This document shows positions 16,805-25,430 of a DNA stretch of 64,000 bases, piece after piece; position 1 is the stretch's first letter, and each line of letters starts with the position of its first letter. A program made the translations under genes and the position numbers. The stretch is from Paraburkholderia sp. (GTDB taxonomy: Bacteria; Pseudomonadota; Gammaproteobacteria; Burkholderiales; Burkholderiaceae): the NCBI RefSeq assembly GCF_024281035.1, contig NZ_JAMXLH010000032.1, positions 94,764-158,763 of the forward strand, in the 5' to 3' direction. Under the pieces are notes generated by a model. That model was not told the origin of the DNA. It saw nothing but the letters and a program-made list of their open reading frames with translations, and did not search any database.

Positions 16805-18553
16805 ATGTCCACCGTCCGCCAAGGCACCGTTTCGCCAGCCACGACCCGGGTCGAAGGGCGAGCGCCGCTCGTTGAATCCCTGCAGTCCATCGTCGGCCGA
16901 AAATATGTATTGACCGGCGACAAGGCCACGCGGCGCTATCGGACGGGCTTTCGATTCGGACAAGGTTCCGTTGCCGCCGTGGTGCAGCCCGGCTCGCTCG
17001 TGGAGCAATGGAAGGTACTGCAGGCATGCGTGGCGGCGAATGTGGTCGTGATCTCGCAGGCGTCGAATACCGGTCTCACCGGCGGCTCGACGCCCGATGG
17101 CGATAACTACGACCGCGATGTGGTCATCGTCAGCATGACGCGCATGCGCCAGGTCTACGTCATCGACAGCGGTAAACAGGTGGTCTGCCTGCCCGGCTCG
17201 ACACTCGACCAGCTCGAACAAACGCTCAAACCGCTCGGCCGCGAGCCGCACTCGGTGATCGGCTCGTCGTGCCTCGGCGCGTCGGTGATCGGCGGCATCT
17301 GCAATAACTCGGGCGGCGCGCTCGTGCGGCGTGGCCCGGCGTACACGGAAATGACCGCGTACGCCCAGGTGGATGCGCAAGGGCAGCTTAGATTCGTGAA
17401 CCATCTGGGGATCGGTCTTGGCGAAACACCGGAGGAGGTGCTTGGGCGCCTCGATCGCGGCGATCTGCCGGAAGACACTATCCGTCACGATGTCGGCGCC
17501 GCATCCGATCATCAGTACGCGAAACATGTCCGCGATGTCGACGCCGACACGCCCGCGCGCTACAACGCCGACCCGCTGCGCTTGCACGAAGCGTCGGGAT
17601 CGGCGGGCAAGGTGATGGTTTTCGCGGTCCGGCTCGATACTTTTCCGATCGAGAAGGGCACGAAGGTGTTTTATATCGGCACGAACGAGACGTCCGAACT
17701 GACCGATCTGCGTCGCCATATTCTCGGTGAGATGTCGAACCTGCCTGTCGCGGGCGAATACATGCATCGAGACGCTTTCGATATTGCCGAGCGCTACGGC
17801 AAGGATATGTTCCTGCTCATTCAGCACCTGGGCACGAAACGCCTGCCCGCGTTGTTCAACCTGAAGAGCCGCTGCGATGCAATTTTCGAGCGCATCGGCT
17901 TTTTGCCTTCGCATTTCACCGATCGCGTGGCGCAGGCGGTGAGCCGGCTTTTCCCGAGCCACTTGCCGGCGCGGCTGAAGGACTATCGCAATCGCTTCGA
18001 GCATCATCTGATGCTCAAGGTCTCTGCCGATATGACTGACGAGACGCACGATTATCTGAAACGCTATTTCGCGGGCGCAAGCGGCGACTTCTTCGAATGC
18101 ACGGCTGAAGAGGGCACCAAGGCGTTCCTGCATCGCTTCGCAGCGGCGGGCGCGGCCGTGCGTTATCGCGCCGTGCACAGCGCTGAAGTGGAGGATATCG
18201 TCGCGCTCGATATCGCCCTGCGCCGCAACGATCGCGAGTGGTTCGAGCAACTGCCCGAGGCAGTCGAAAAGCCCATTGCGATCAAGCTCTACTACGGCCA
18301 CTTCCTCTGCCACGTTTTCCATCAGGATTACATCGTGCGCAAGGGCCACGATTGCCTCGCGCTCGAACACGAGATGTGGAAACTGCTCGACAATCGCGGC
18401 GCCCAATACCCGGCCGAGCACAACGTCGGGCACCTCTACTATGCGAAACCCGAGCTGAAATCGTTCTACGAATCCCTCGATCCGTGCAACTGCTTCAACC
18501 CGGGGATCGGCCATACGTCGAAGTTCGCGAACTATCGCGATACAGCCGAATAA
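16805..18553 (+). CDS. dld: quinone-dependent D-lactate dehydrogenase
   Basis: A 582-residue FAD flavoprotein close in length to E. coli Dld (571). It shows the FAD-binding stretch SQASNTGLTGGSTPDGDNYDRDVVIVS and the Dld C-terminal sequence ALEHEMWKLLDNRGAQYPAEHNVGHLY, followed by LDPCNCFNPGIG. It oxidises D-lactate to pyruvate at the inner membrane and passes electrons to quinone. CAGGAG precedes ATG 16805; an upstream in-frame extension to 16700 is not needed. A strong terminator follows 20 bases after the stop. Confidence 0.94.
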   Translation: MSTVRQGTVSPATTRVEGRAPLVESLQSIVGRKYVLTGDKATRRYRTGFRFGQGSVAAVVQPGSLVEQWKVLQACVAANVVVISQASNTGLTGGSTPDGDNYDRDVVIVSMTRMRQVYVIDSGKQVVCLPGSTLDQLEQTLKPLGREPHSVIGSSCLGASVIGGICNNSGGALVRRGPAYTEMTAYAQVDAQGQLRFVNHLGIGLGETPEEVLGRLDRGDLPEDTIRHDVGAASDHQYAKHVRDVDADTPARYNADPLRLHEASGSAGKVMVFAVRLDTFPIEKGTKVFYIGTNETSELTDLRRHILGEMSNLPVAGEYMHRDAFDIAERYGKDMFLLIQHLGTKRLPALFNLKSRCDAIFERIGFLPSHFTDRVAQAVSRLFPSHLPARLKDYRNRFEHHLMLKVSADMTDETHDYLKRYFAGASGDFFECTAEEGTKAFLHRFAAAGAAVRYRAVHSAEVEDIVALDIALRRNDREWFEQLPEAVEKPIAIKLYYGHFLCHVFHQDYIVRKGHDCLALEHEMWKLLDNRGAQYPAEHNVGHLYYAKPELKSFYESLDPCNCFNPGIGHTSKFANYRDTAE

Positions 18554-18572
18554 CGGAAACCACGACTAGAAT

Positions 18573-18604
18573 GATCAAGCTCAACATGAGCTTGATCTCT
18601 TTTA
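18573..18604 (+). terminator. rho-independent terminator after dld
   Basis: A perfect 10-bp stem GATCAAGCTC / GAGCTTGATC with loop AACAT is followed by TCTTTTATTT. It ends the dld transcript. Confidence 0.88.
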
Positions 18605-18793
18605 TTTCCGGTGCGGTTATTCGGCATGCTTATTTATCGATACTGAAACGCGACGAGCACTGTCGCGTCCGGCCCGCGCCGAAGCGGTGGCCGGGTCGAA
18701 TGCGTATGCTTGAACAAAGCCGCGCGGTTGGCTAACGCGCGCGCAGGGCGCGGCCTTCTGCCGCCGTATCACACTTGATGGGTGTCGAAACAG

Positions 18794-19498
18794 ATGAAAA
18801 CCGGAATCGATGGAAAAGTCGTGGCGATCACGGGTGGATTCGGCAACCTCGGCCTGGCGACAGCCGCGTTGCTGATCGAGCGCGGCGCGCGCGTGGCGCT
18901 GATCGGCCGCGGCGCCGTGCCGGACACGCTTCCCGCAGGCGTGACGGCCGCATTGGGCCTCGGCGGCGTCGACGTTGCAGATCTGCAGGCGGCAAAGCAG
19001 GCGCTCGACGCGGTCAACGATCAACTGGGCCAGCTCGACGCGGTGCTCAATATCGCGGGCGCGTTCCGATGGGAAACCATTGCGGACGGCGATCCGGCCA
19101 CGTGGGACCTCATGTACAAGGTCAACGTGAAGACGGTGCTCAACGCATCGAAGGCGGCTTTGCCGCATCTGCTCAAGAGTGAGGCGGGGCGTATCGTCAA
19201 CATCGGTGCGGGCGCGGGCCTGAAGGCCGGTGCCGGCATGGGCGCCTACGGCGCGTCGAAAGCGGCTGTCGCTCGCCTCACCGAGGCGCTTGCCGAGGAA
19301 CTGAAAGACAAGGGCATAACCGTCAATGCGATTTTGCCGAGCGTCCTCGACACGCCGCAAAACCGCGAGGACATGCCCAATGCGGATTTCACGCGCTGGG
19401 TTCAGCCGCGCGAAATTGCGGCGTTGATTGCGTTCCTGCTCGGCGCCGATGCGCAGGCAATCACGGGCGCGTTGATTCCGGTGAGCGGACGCACTTGA
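18794..19498 (+). CDS. SDR-family oxidoreductase lacking the catalytic Ser
   Basis: A 234-residue short-chain dehydrogenase. The cofactor loop TGGFGNLGLAT and the Tyr-Lys pair (AYGASK) are present, but the residue 13 before the Tyr, normally Ser, is Ala (NIGAGAG). That could weaken classical dehydrogenase activity or mark a subgroup that manages without it. The start is ATG 18794 with a weak upstream site; GTG 18782 is an alternative adding four residues. It follows dld after a terminator and has no clear operon partner. Confidence 0.85.
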   Translation: MKTGIDGKVVAITGGFGNLGLATAALLIERGARVALIGRGAVPDTLPAGVTAALGLGGVDVADLQAAKQALDAVNDQLGQLDAVLNIAGAFRWETIADGDPATWDLMYKVNVKTVLNASKAALPHLLKSEAGRIVNIGAGAGLKAGAGMGAYGASKAAVARLTEALAEELKDKGITVNAILPSVLDTPQNREDMPNADFTRWVQPREIAALIAFLLGADAQAITGALIPVSGRT

Positions 19499-19570
19499 AT
19501 GGCGTGCGCGTGGCCTGAGGCGTGCGGCGGTCGGGGCGCGTCAATGCGTATCGCGGATCGCATATTGGAT

Positions 19571-19972
19571 TTAGCGTCCGCGCGGACCGCCGCCGTGCCC
19601 CATGCCACCGCTTTGCCACTGCCCGCCACCGCCGAAATGTCCGCCGCCGAAGTGCCCTCCACCGCCGAAGTGCCCGCTGCCACCGAAGTGCCTGCCGCCG
19701 CCATGAAAGCCTCCGAAGTGTCCCCGGAAGCCATGCCGCCCGAAGCCGTGATGGAAGAACCGGCCACCGCCGCCGAAGAATTCGATGTTCGCGACGCCTG
19801 GGTAATAGCCCCCGCAGTAGCCGTAATAGTCGGTGTACGGATAGCCGTAGCAAGGATAGCCGTAGTACGGGTAGCCGTATCCATAGTCGTAGTAGTCGTA
19901 ACCCGAATAGGGTTCGACGGCGCAGCCGGCCAGAACGGTCGCCGCCGCCAGTGCCAAAGTGAGCCGCAACAC
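19571..19972 (-). CDS. Gly/Tyr/His-rich small lipoprotein
   Basis: A 133-residue protein with a lipoprotein signal (LALAAATVLAGC, Cys17 as the lipid anchor). A Tyr-Gly repeat block follows (YDYYDYGYGYPYYGYP, residues 22-60), then a Gly-His-Phe-rich tail with repeated HFGGGG units. GTG 19972 is preceded by GGGAGA. It probably sits in the outer membrane facing the periplasm or surface; the function is unknown, and the His content might bind metals. It is convergent with the SDR gene. Confidence 0.75.
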   Translation of the reverse strand: MLRLTLALAAATVLAGCAVEPYSGYDYYDYGYGYPYYGYPCYGYPYTDYYGYCGGYYPGVANIEFFGGGGRFFHHGFGRHGFRGHFGGFHGGGRHFGGSGHFGGGGHFGGGHFGGGGQWQSGGMGHGGGPRGR

Positions 19973-21098
19973 GATTGTCTCCCTCTAATATTGCTTTGAA
20001 ACCGAACTAAGGGATCGGGTTCAAAAGCAATTGTGTCCACAGATTACCGTTGCCGTGTGTAGCAGAACGAATGCGGTGCGTGTTACCGGAAAGCCGCGAA
20101 TGGCGACACAAAACCGGGCGCACAAGCCAGCACGTCATCGGTCATACCAGTTGATTCAGGATGTCGAAATAACGGATTTCGCGCCCATCAAATTCCATAT
20201 CGAATCGCTGAAAAAAACCGGCGATGCCGATTTACGGTTGATCTGGCGCTTTACATTGCCGGACTGCGTGTGAGGCGAAGATCGAGTGAAGTGGGCGGAA
20301 ATCGCGCTCGCGGTATTGACGTCGTTCACGCACGGGGAACACGCGTCTGCGACGCGCAGTGACAAAGTGACCCATCGGCGCAATTCACCTGCGGCGCAAG
20401 CTTGACGCGCCGTCTCGCGAGAAAGCCGGGGCACGCGGCCCACGGCGGGCTTGCGTACAGCCGTGAAAATGAAAGAGAATTCGTACCGCATTCAAAGAAT
20501 GGTCGAGCACCTTCGTGCTCGCGGCTTTACGGGTACGAGCGATGCAATTTGACGCTGGCACCCGGCGCTTTCACACCCGCTTTTGCACCCGCTTTTGCAC
20601 CGTTACGATGCCACCGCCTGTATGCACGTATCAGCATGTGGACGTACGTAACTGTATTTGCCGCTTTCTCTGGAGGCTGTTGAGCCATGCCCGCCGTACT
20701 CCCCCATGAGCCGCCGGTCCTCGACGCGCACACTTGCCGTGTCGATTCGGACCCGGACCGCTGCGCGCCGCCACGGCATCGAAGCGATGGCCGCACGGCG
20801 CCGTGCGGTCTCGTCCTGCCGCTCGCGTTCGCCGCACGCATCGATATGCGCTCGCAGACTTCATCGCGCGACGCGACGGCTTGCCCGCTCGATGGGAGCG
20901 TCCTGCGCCTTTGGTGTCTGCGCGTGCGTCACGGAGCCTGTCCGAACCGGACGCCGGACAATCGCGCTTAGCGGCTACAGCGGCTACAGCGGCTACAGCG
21001 GCTGCAGCGGCTATAGCAGCTAAGCAGCTAAGCAGCTAAGCAGCTAAGCGGCTGCAGCGCGACCCCCGCCATGTGCCCGCCGCCGGAAATCCTGCGCT
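19973..21098. other. 1.1-kb region without a confident gene
   Basis: Part of this stretch (20030-20280) is lower in GC than the surroundings. Candidate frames are short: 20100-20273 (57 codons, ending in RLIWRFTLPDCV), 20469-20552 (MKENSYRIQRMVEHLRARGF plus seven residues, coding-like but only 27 codons) and 20687-20971 (94 codons after a TGGAGG, composition Arg/Cys-rich and doubtful). A pair of CACCCGCTTTTG repeats lies near 20574-20600 and a 9-bp repeat array at the end. It may be a decayed gene or a leader-rich spacer. Confidence 0.4.
20970..21058. repeat. tandem 8-9 bp repeat array
   Basis: AGCGGCTAC units (9 bp) run at 20970-20996, then diverged copies, then AGCAGCTA units (8 bp) at about 21015-21046, ending in AGCGGCTGC. 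It lies downstream of the minus-strand LOG gene, within its possible 3' untranslated region. Slippage between strains is likely. Confidence 0.85.
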
Positions 21099-22073
21099 TC
21101 AGCGCCCCTTGCCGCGTCCGTGGTTTGCGCGCTTCGGCTGCGCGGCGGTGTACCAGTCGCGAATAGTCGACCAGATCTCGTCAGCCGTTTCGCAGAACGT
21201 GAACAGCGCCTTATCGACGTGATCGATCATCCCTTCGTCGGCGAGAAACTCGAAATTCACCGCTTTATGCCAGAACGCGCTGCCCACCAGCACGACGGGC
21301 AGCGGTGTGATCTTGCGCGTTTGCAGCAGCGTGAGCACTTCGAAGAGTTCGTCCAATGTGCCGTAGCCGCCCGGGAAGAATACCGCTGCCTTCGCGCGTT
21401 CGAGCAGATGCAGCTTGCGGATGCCGAAATAGTGGAAGCGGAAGCACAGTTCGGGTGTCTGCCATGGATTCGGAAACTGTTCGTGCGGCAGCGTGATATT
21501 GAGCCCGACGCTCGGTGCGCCGGCCTCGCTCGCGCCGCGATTGGACGCCGCCATGATGCCCGGGCCGCCGCCTGTGACGATCGTGAGCTTCGGCAAGGTG
21601 GCTGTGGCTTTCGCCGCACCGACGAGCCGTCCGAATTCGCGTGCGACTTCGTAGCTGGCACTGCGCTCGACGAGCCTGCCAGCCGCGTGTACGGCTGCCT
21701 GTAGCGCGTGGTCGTCGGGTTGTGCGCGCAGCGCACGGCGTGCCTGTGCGAAACGTTTGTGGGCTTCAGCGGGTTCGAGCGTGCGACTCGCGCCATAAAC
21801 GACGACTGTGTGATCGATGCCTGCGGCCTGCAAACCCCGCTGGGCCTTTTCGTATTCGAGCTGCAGACGCACGCCGCGCATATCCGGCCGTTGGAGAAAG
21901 TCGGGATCGCGGCTCGCGTCGCGCCACGTCGGGCCGGACATCAAACGCTGCACGCGCGGCGGCAACCCGGAATGGGCAGGTGTGTCGAGACGCGGGTCGG
22001 TAGCGGGCTTCGCGGTTACCGCAGTTACGGAAGTTACCGAAGTTACATTCAGGCGTTTGGAAGAGGCTTTCAT
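21099..22073 (-). CDS. LOG-family (TIGR00730) Rossmann protein
   Basis: A 324-residue protein with the LOG signature PGGYGTLDE (in AVFFPGGYGTLDELFEVLT) and the upstream VTGGGPGIMAASNRGA motif. Members hydrolyse N6-substituted adenine ribotides (cytokinin-activating type) or related nucleotides. The protein is longer than the minimal LOG fold by an N-terminal helical region of about 120 residues. The extreme N-terminus holds a Ser-Val-Thr repeat (VTSVTSVTAVT) from 9-bp DNA repeats. ATG 22073 is the first good start; no strong ribosome site is visible. Confidence 0.85.
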   Translation of the reverse strand: MKASSKRLNVTSVTSVTAVTAKPATDPRLDTPAHSGLPPRVQRLMSGPTWRDASRDPDFLQRPDMRGVRLQLEYEKAQRGLQAAGIDHTVVVYGASRTLEPAEAHKRFAQARRALRAQPDDHALQAAVHAAGRLVERSASYEVAREFGRLVGAAKATATLPKLTIVTGGGPGIMAASNRGASEAGAPSVGLNITLPHEQFPNPWQTPELCFRFHYFGIRKLHLLERAKAAVFFPGGYGTLDELFEVLTLLQTRKITPLPVVLVGSAFWHKAVNFEFLADEGMIDHVDKALFTFCETADEIWSTIRDWYTAAQPKRANHGRGKGR

Positions 22074-22359
22074 CGATGCGTGCCGCAGAGGGAAGAGGTG
22101 ACATGCCCTTTATCGTAGCGGTGGCGCGCGTGAAATGTGCGGCGGCGCGATGTCGGGCGTGGTCGTCGCACTGTAACCGGCCGGGTCGTTCGTGCGTAGT
22201 TTGTGCGTAGTTCGTGCGTATAGGGACGAGGCGGAATCGCCAGGCGCACGGGCACTCGCGCTATCCTGTTGTACCTTTTTGCGCGTGGACATCCGCGATT
22301 GACGGATGTCGGAATCCGCGCAAAGGTTATCGCATACCTATTTTTACAGGGATACCCTA

Positions 22360-22950
22360 ATGCGCCGACGTGAATTTCTCATCAGCTCCAGTGCCGCACT
22401 CGCTACCGGCAGCCTCGCGCTGGCCGGTTGCACGACGACCTCCCTCGGCGGGCGTGACTCCGCTTCACAAAACGCGGCGAAGCGCCAATCGATCGACGCC
22501 AACGTCGACGCCACGCTCGCACGCCTCTACAACACCGTGAACGGCTCGCGCGAACTGCTTTCGAGGGCGAACGGCGTACTGGTGTTTCCGAGCGTGTTCG
22601 CTGCGGGCTTCTGGATCGGCGGGCAATACGGCACGGGCGCACTGCGTGTGGATGGCCGCACGACGGGTTACTACAGTACCGTGGCAGGCTCGTTTGGTTT
22701 GCAGATCGGCGCGCAGTCGAAGGCGATCATCTTCGCGTTCATGAACCGCGAGGCGCTCGACCGCTTCCTCAACAGCCAGGGCTGGTCCGCGGGCGCGGAC
22801 GCAACCGTTGCGCTCGTCACGGTCGGGGCGAACGGCAACGTCGATACTTCGACCGCAACCAATCCGGTCGAAGCGTTCGTGCTCACCAATGCCGGTTTGA
22901 TGGCGGGTGTGTCGCTCGAAGGCGTCAAGGTTTCGCGCCTCATTATCTGA
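22360..22950 (+). CDS. SYLF/Ysc84-domain lipoprotein
   Basis: A 196-residue protein with a twin-arginine-like start (MRRREFLISSS), a lipobox (LALAGC, Cys23) and a SYLF (DUF500) domain. The domain stretches are RANGVLVFPSVFAAGFWIGG and YYSTVAGSFGLQIGAQSKAIIFAFM. SYLF domains are linked to lipid binding in eukaryotes; the bacterial role is unclear. A hairpin GACATCCG / CGGATGTC lies at 22288-22310 in its leader. It is a single gene. Confidence 0.85.
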   Translation: MRRREFLISSSAALATGSLALAGCTTTSLGGRDSASQNAAKRQSIDANVDATLARLYNTVNGSRELLSRANGVLVFPSVFAAGFWIGGQYGTGALRVDGRTTGYYSTVAGSFGLQIGAQSKAIIFAFMNREALDRFLNSQGWSAGADATVALVTVGANGNVDTSTATNPVEAFVLTNAGLMAGVSLEGVKVSRLII

Positions 22951-23400
22951 AGCAGCGGTCATCCCGGTGCGTATGGGGCGTATCGAATCGCTGACGAAAC
23001 GCCCGCTACCCGAACGGTGCTGCCGTGAACCGGATCGAGGCGGGCGGCACGCCGCGCGTGTCGCCCCGCATTCGAATTCCGGGCCAACGACGTGTCGATC
23101 TGGCGCAGTCCAGACGCCGACAACAATCAAACGCACTGCCTGAATGCAGTGGCACAATACGGCCTGTCGAAGCGCACCAGGGTTTATCGGAAGACTTCAT
23201 ATCGGATCGCCGGTTTCGGGGCGAACGCGGTAACCGGCAGCATCCGGCAGTGCCCGCGCGGCACCCCCGGCACGTCCCGCAGCCATCACCCGTAATTGGG
23301 ATGTATCGGTATCCAGACGAAGCCGGGCAATATCCAGGCAATAACATTCCCGCACGTTTTTTCATATTCGTCACATAAATACAGTTGCCTGGCCGTAATG
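22951..23400. other. gap upstream of the CBS-BON gene
   Basis: No convincing gene lies in this stretch; an open frame at 23025-23378 is Arg/Pro-rich without domain character. The last 80 bases become AT-richer and lead into the FNR-like box at 23401. Confidence 0.4.
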
Positions 23401-23414
23401 TTGAGTTGCATCAA
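23401..23414. promoter_or_regulatory. FNR/Anr-like box
   Basis: TTGAGTTGCATCAA matches TTGAT-N4-ATCAA at nine of ten defined positions and lies 74 bases before the CBS-BON ATG, a normal distance for activation. It is the better of the two FNR-like sites in the window. Confidence 0.6.
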
Positions 23415-23487
23415 CGCCGCAGCGCAGCAAGCCACTACGCTTTGATAAGGAACACCTCCGTCAAATACGCGAACTGGGAGAAGCATC

Positions 23488-24174
23488 ATGCGTGCAGTGG
23501 ATGTCATGACCACCAACGTCATTACCGTCAAGCCGGAAATGAGTATCCGCGAGGCAGCGGCATTGCTGCTCGAGCGGCACATCAGCGGCGCGCCGGTGCT
23601 CGACGCGGACGGGTCGCTCATCGGAATCATCAGTGAGGGCGATCTGCTGCGGCGCGTCGAAATCGGCACCCAGGAGCTACGCCGTTCGCGCTGGCTCGAC
23701 TTCTTTACGACGCGCGCCGATGCCGAAGCCTATGTGAAATCGCATGCGCACCGCGTGGAAGATGTGATGACACGCGACGTAATCTCCGTGGACGAAGAGG
23801 AACGGCTTTCGAGGATCGCTACGATCATGGAAACACGCGGCGTCAAGCGCGTGCCCGTGCTGCGCGATGGCCACCTCGTCGGCATCGTGAGCCGCGCGAA
23901 TCTGCTTCAGGCGCTGGCGAGCAGCACGGCCGACTCGCAGACAGTATCCGCCAGCGACCGCGAAATCCGCGAAGAATTGATCGCCGAACTCGAAGGGCGT
24001 CCGTGGGCATTTGCCGGGCGGAACATCGTCGTGACCGATGGTGTCGTGCACCTCTGGGGCATCTTCAGTTCGACGGAAGCGGTGCAGGCCGTGCGCGTCG
24101 CGGCAGAGAGCATTCCGGGCGTGCGCGGCGTGGAAGACCACACAGAACCGTATCCGGTCATGCCCGGTTTCTAA
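23488..24174 (+). CDS. CBS-pair and BON domain protein
   Basis: A 228-residue cytoplasmic protein. Two CBS repeats occupy residues 1-140 (VMTTNVITVKPEMSIREAA ... SGAPVLDADGSLIGIISEGDLLRR; VMTRDVISVDEEERLSRIA ... VKRVPVLRDGHLVGIVSRANLL). A BON domain follows at about 155-225 (REIREELIAEL ... VTDGVVHLWGIFSSTEAVQAVRVAAESIPGV). CBS pairs bind adenosine nucleotides; BON domains bind lipids or ligands. Such proteins are often stress-induced and occur in the B. cenocepacia low-oxygen locus. An FNR-like box lies upstream. Confidence 0.92.
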   Translation: MRAVDVMTTNVITVKPEMSIREAAALLLERHISGAPVLDADGSLIGIISEGDLLRRVEIGTQELRRSRWLDFFTTRADAEAYVKSHAHRVEDVMTRDVISVDEEERLSRIATIMETRGVKRVPVLRDGHLVGIVSRANLLQALASSTADSQTVSASDREIREELIAELEGRPWAFAGRNIVVTDGVVHLWGIFSSTEAVQAVRVAAESIPGVRGVEDHTEPYPVMPGF

Positions 24175-24365
24175 ACACCGGTTAATACGGGTTACAGGGC
24201 GGCGCGAATGCTCGCAGCCGCTTCATCCATCTTGATCTTCTTGATCCGCGTGCATGGCCGTTTTCAGCGGCCATGCATCGTCCACACATTGAATTCGCTG
24301 GCTGAATTAATCGCGTGAATTAATTATTGGATTTGATTACCCGAGCGCCGTGCGGCAGCCGCAAT

Positions 24366-25154
24366 TCAGCGGCCAGCTTCGAGCGCCGACTGCAGTTTTG
24401 CAAAGGCTTGTTCGTCGGTCCGTTCGAAGCGCAGCGGCGTCACCGAGACACATCCTGAATTGACCACGGCCGTTTCCGTGTCGGGGCCGTTTTCGCGTGG
24501 CCCGCGATTGAAACGCAGCCAGTGGTAGTCGATACCGCGCGGGTCGATCTGCGGTACGACGTCGATGCCCTGAACGAGTCCAACGCCCTGGCGCGTGACT
24601 TTCAACGGGCCCACCGCGCTCGCGTCGATATCGGGAAAATTCACGTTCAGGCAGATGGGCGCGTCATGCGAGACCGCAACGAGACGGCGGATCGTGTCCG
24701 GGGCAAGTGCGCGCGCGGTATCCCAGCGCACACGTTCGCGGTCACGGAAAGTCTGGCTGAGCGCGATCGACGGCAACCCGAGCAACAGGCCGGTCATCGC
24801 CGCGCCCACCGTGCCGGAAAACATCGTTTCCACACCGAGATTGCCGCCGCGGTTGATGCCCGACAGCACGAGCGAAGGCGTCACGTCGCCCATCAGGGAA
24901 CGCACGGCCATCACGACGCAGTCGCCCGGCGTGCCCATCACACCGAAGCGCCGCTCGCCCCGGCGGCTCACGCGCAGCGGCGAATGCAGGCTGATCGAGT
25001 GCGATGTGCCGCTCTGATCGTGTTCGGGCGCGACAACCCAGACTTCGCGCGCCAGTTCGGCCGCGACGGCCTCGAGCACGGCGAGGCCAGGCGCGTCGAT
25101 GCCATCGTCGTTGGTCAGCAGCACGCAGGGCAGTTTCTGATCAGAAACAGACAT
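24366..25154 (-). CDS. surE: 5'/3'-nucleotidase SurE
   Basis: A 262-residue SurE with the metal-binding LLTNDDGIDAPG at the N-terminus, the VVAPEHDQSG motif and the LSGINRGGNLG loop. It dephosphorylates nucleoside monophosphates with a divalent metal. ATG 25154 is chosen because GGAGAA precedes it; an in-frame start at 25178 lacks a site. It stands alone rather than in the usual surE-pcm-nlpD-rpoS group, so it is probably a second, SurE2-like copy. It is divergent from the AI-2E permease gene. Confidence 0.92.
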   Translation of the reverse strand: MSVSDQKLPCVLLTNDDGIDAPGLAVLEAVAAELAREVWVVAPEHDQSGTSHSISLHSPLRVSRRGERRFGVMGTPGDCVVMAVRSLMGDVTPSLVLSGINRGGNLGVETMFSGTVGAAMTGLLLGLPSIALSQTFRDRERVRWDTARALAPDTIRRLVAVSHDAPICLNVNFPDIDASAVGPLKVTRQGVGLVQGIDVVPQIDPRGIDYHWLRFNRGPRENGPDTETAVVNSGCVSVTPLRFERTDEQAFAKLQSALEAGR

Positions 25155-25430
25155 GACGAATTTCTCCAGGCGGGACAAGTTTGGGGAGCCGTCATTATTC
25201 CAGAGTGCAGCACGGGGCTGTTATGGCCTGCTATGCCTGTTATGGCCTTTACATTCGTGACGTTCGTCACGTCCGTCATGCGCGATGTGACGCCATAATC
25301 TCGACGGCCCATCGCGCATCCGGGATAGACTGGCGCGTCAACAGCCTGGCGCGCGCTGTTCCGCAAGGAGAGCGGCCACCGGGCGCCGTATCGATTGCCG
25401 AGCGTGGCTGCATGCCGCGAGGAGGACGTA

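Noticed and set aside
20687..20971. 94-codon frame after a TGGAGG
   Set aside because: The composition is Arg/Cys/Asp-mixed with no hydrophobic core, and overlapping frames are equally long; kept only as a note in the gap entry.
22288..22310. hairpin in the SYLF leader
   Set aside because: It has an 8-bp stem but no T-run and no riboswitch-like surroundings; too little to call regulatory.
23025..23378. 117-codon frame before the CBS-BON gene
   Set aside because: It is Arg/Pro/Gln-rich without domain character.
24252..24276. 9-bp hairpin GCATGGCCG / CGGCCATGC after the CBS-BON gene
   Set aside because: No T-run follows on either strand, so I did not call it a terminator.
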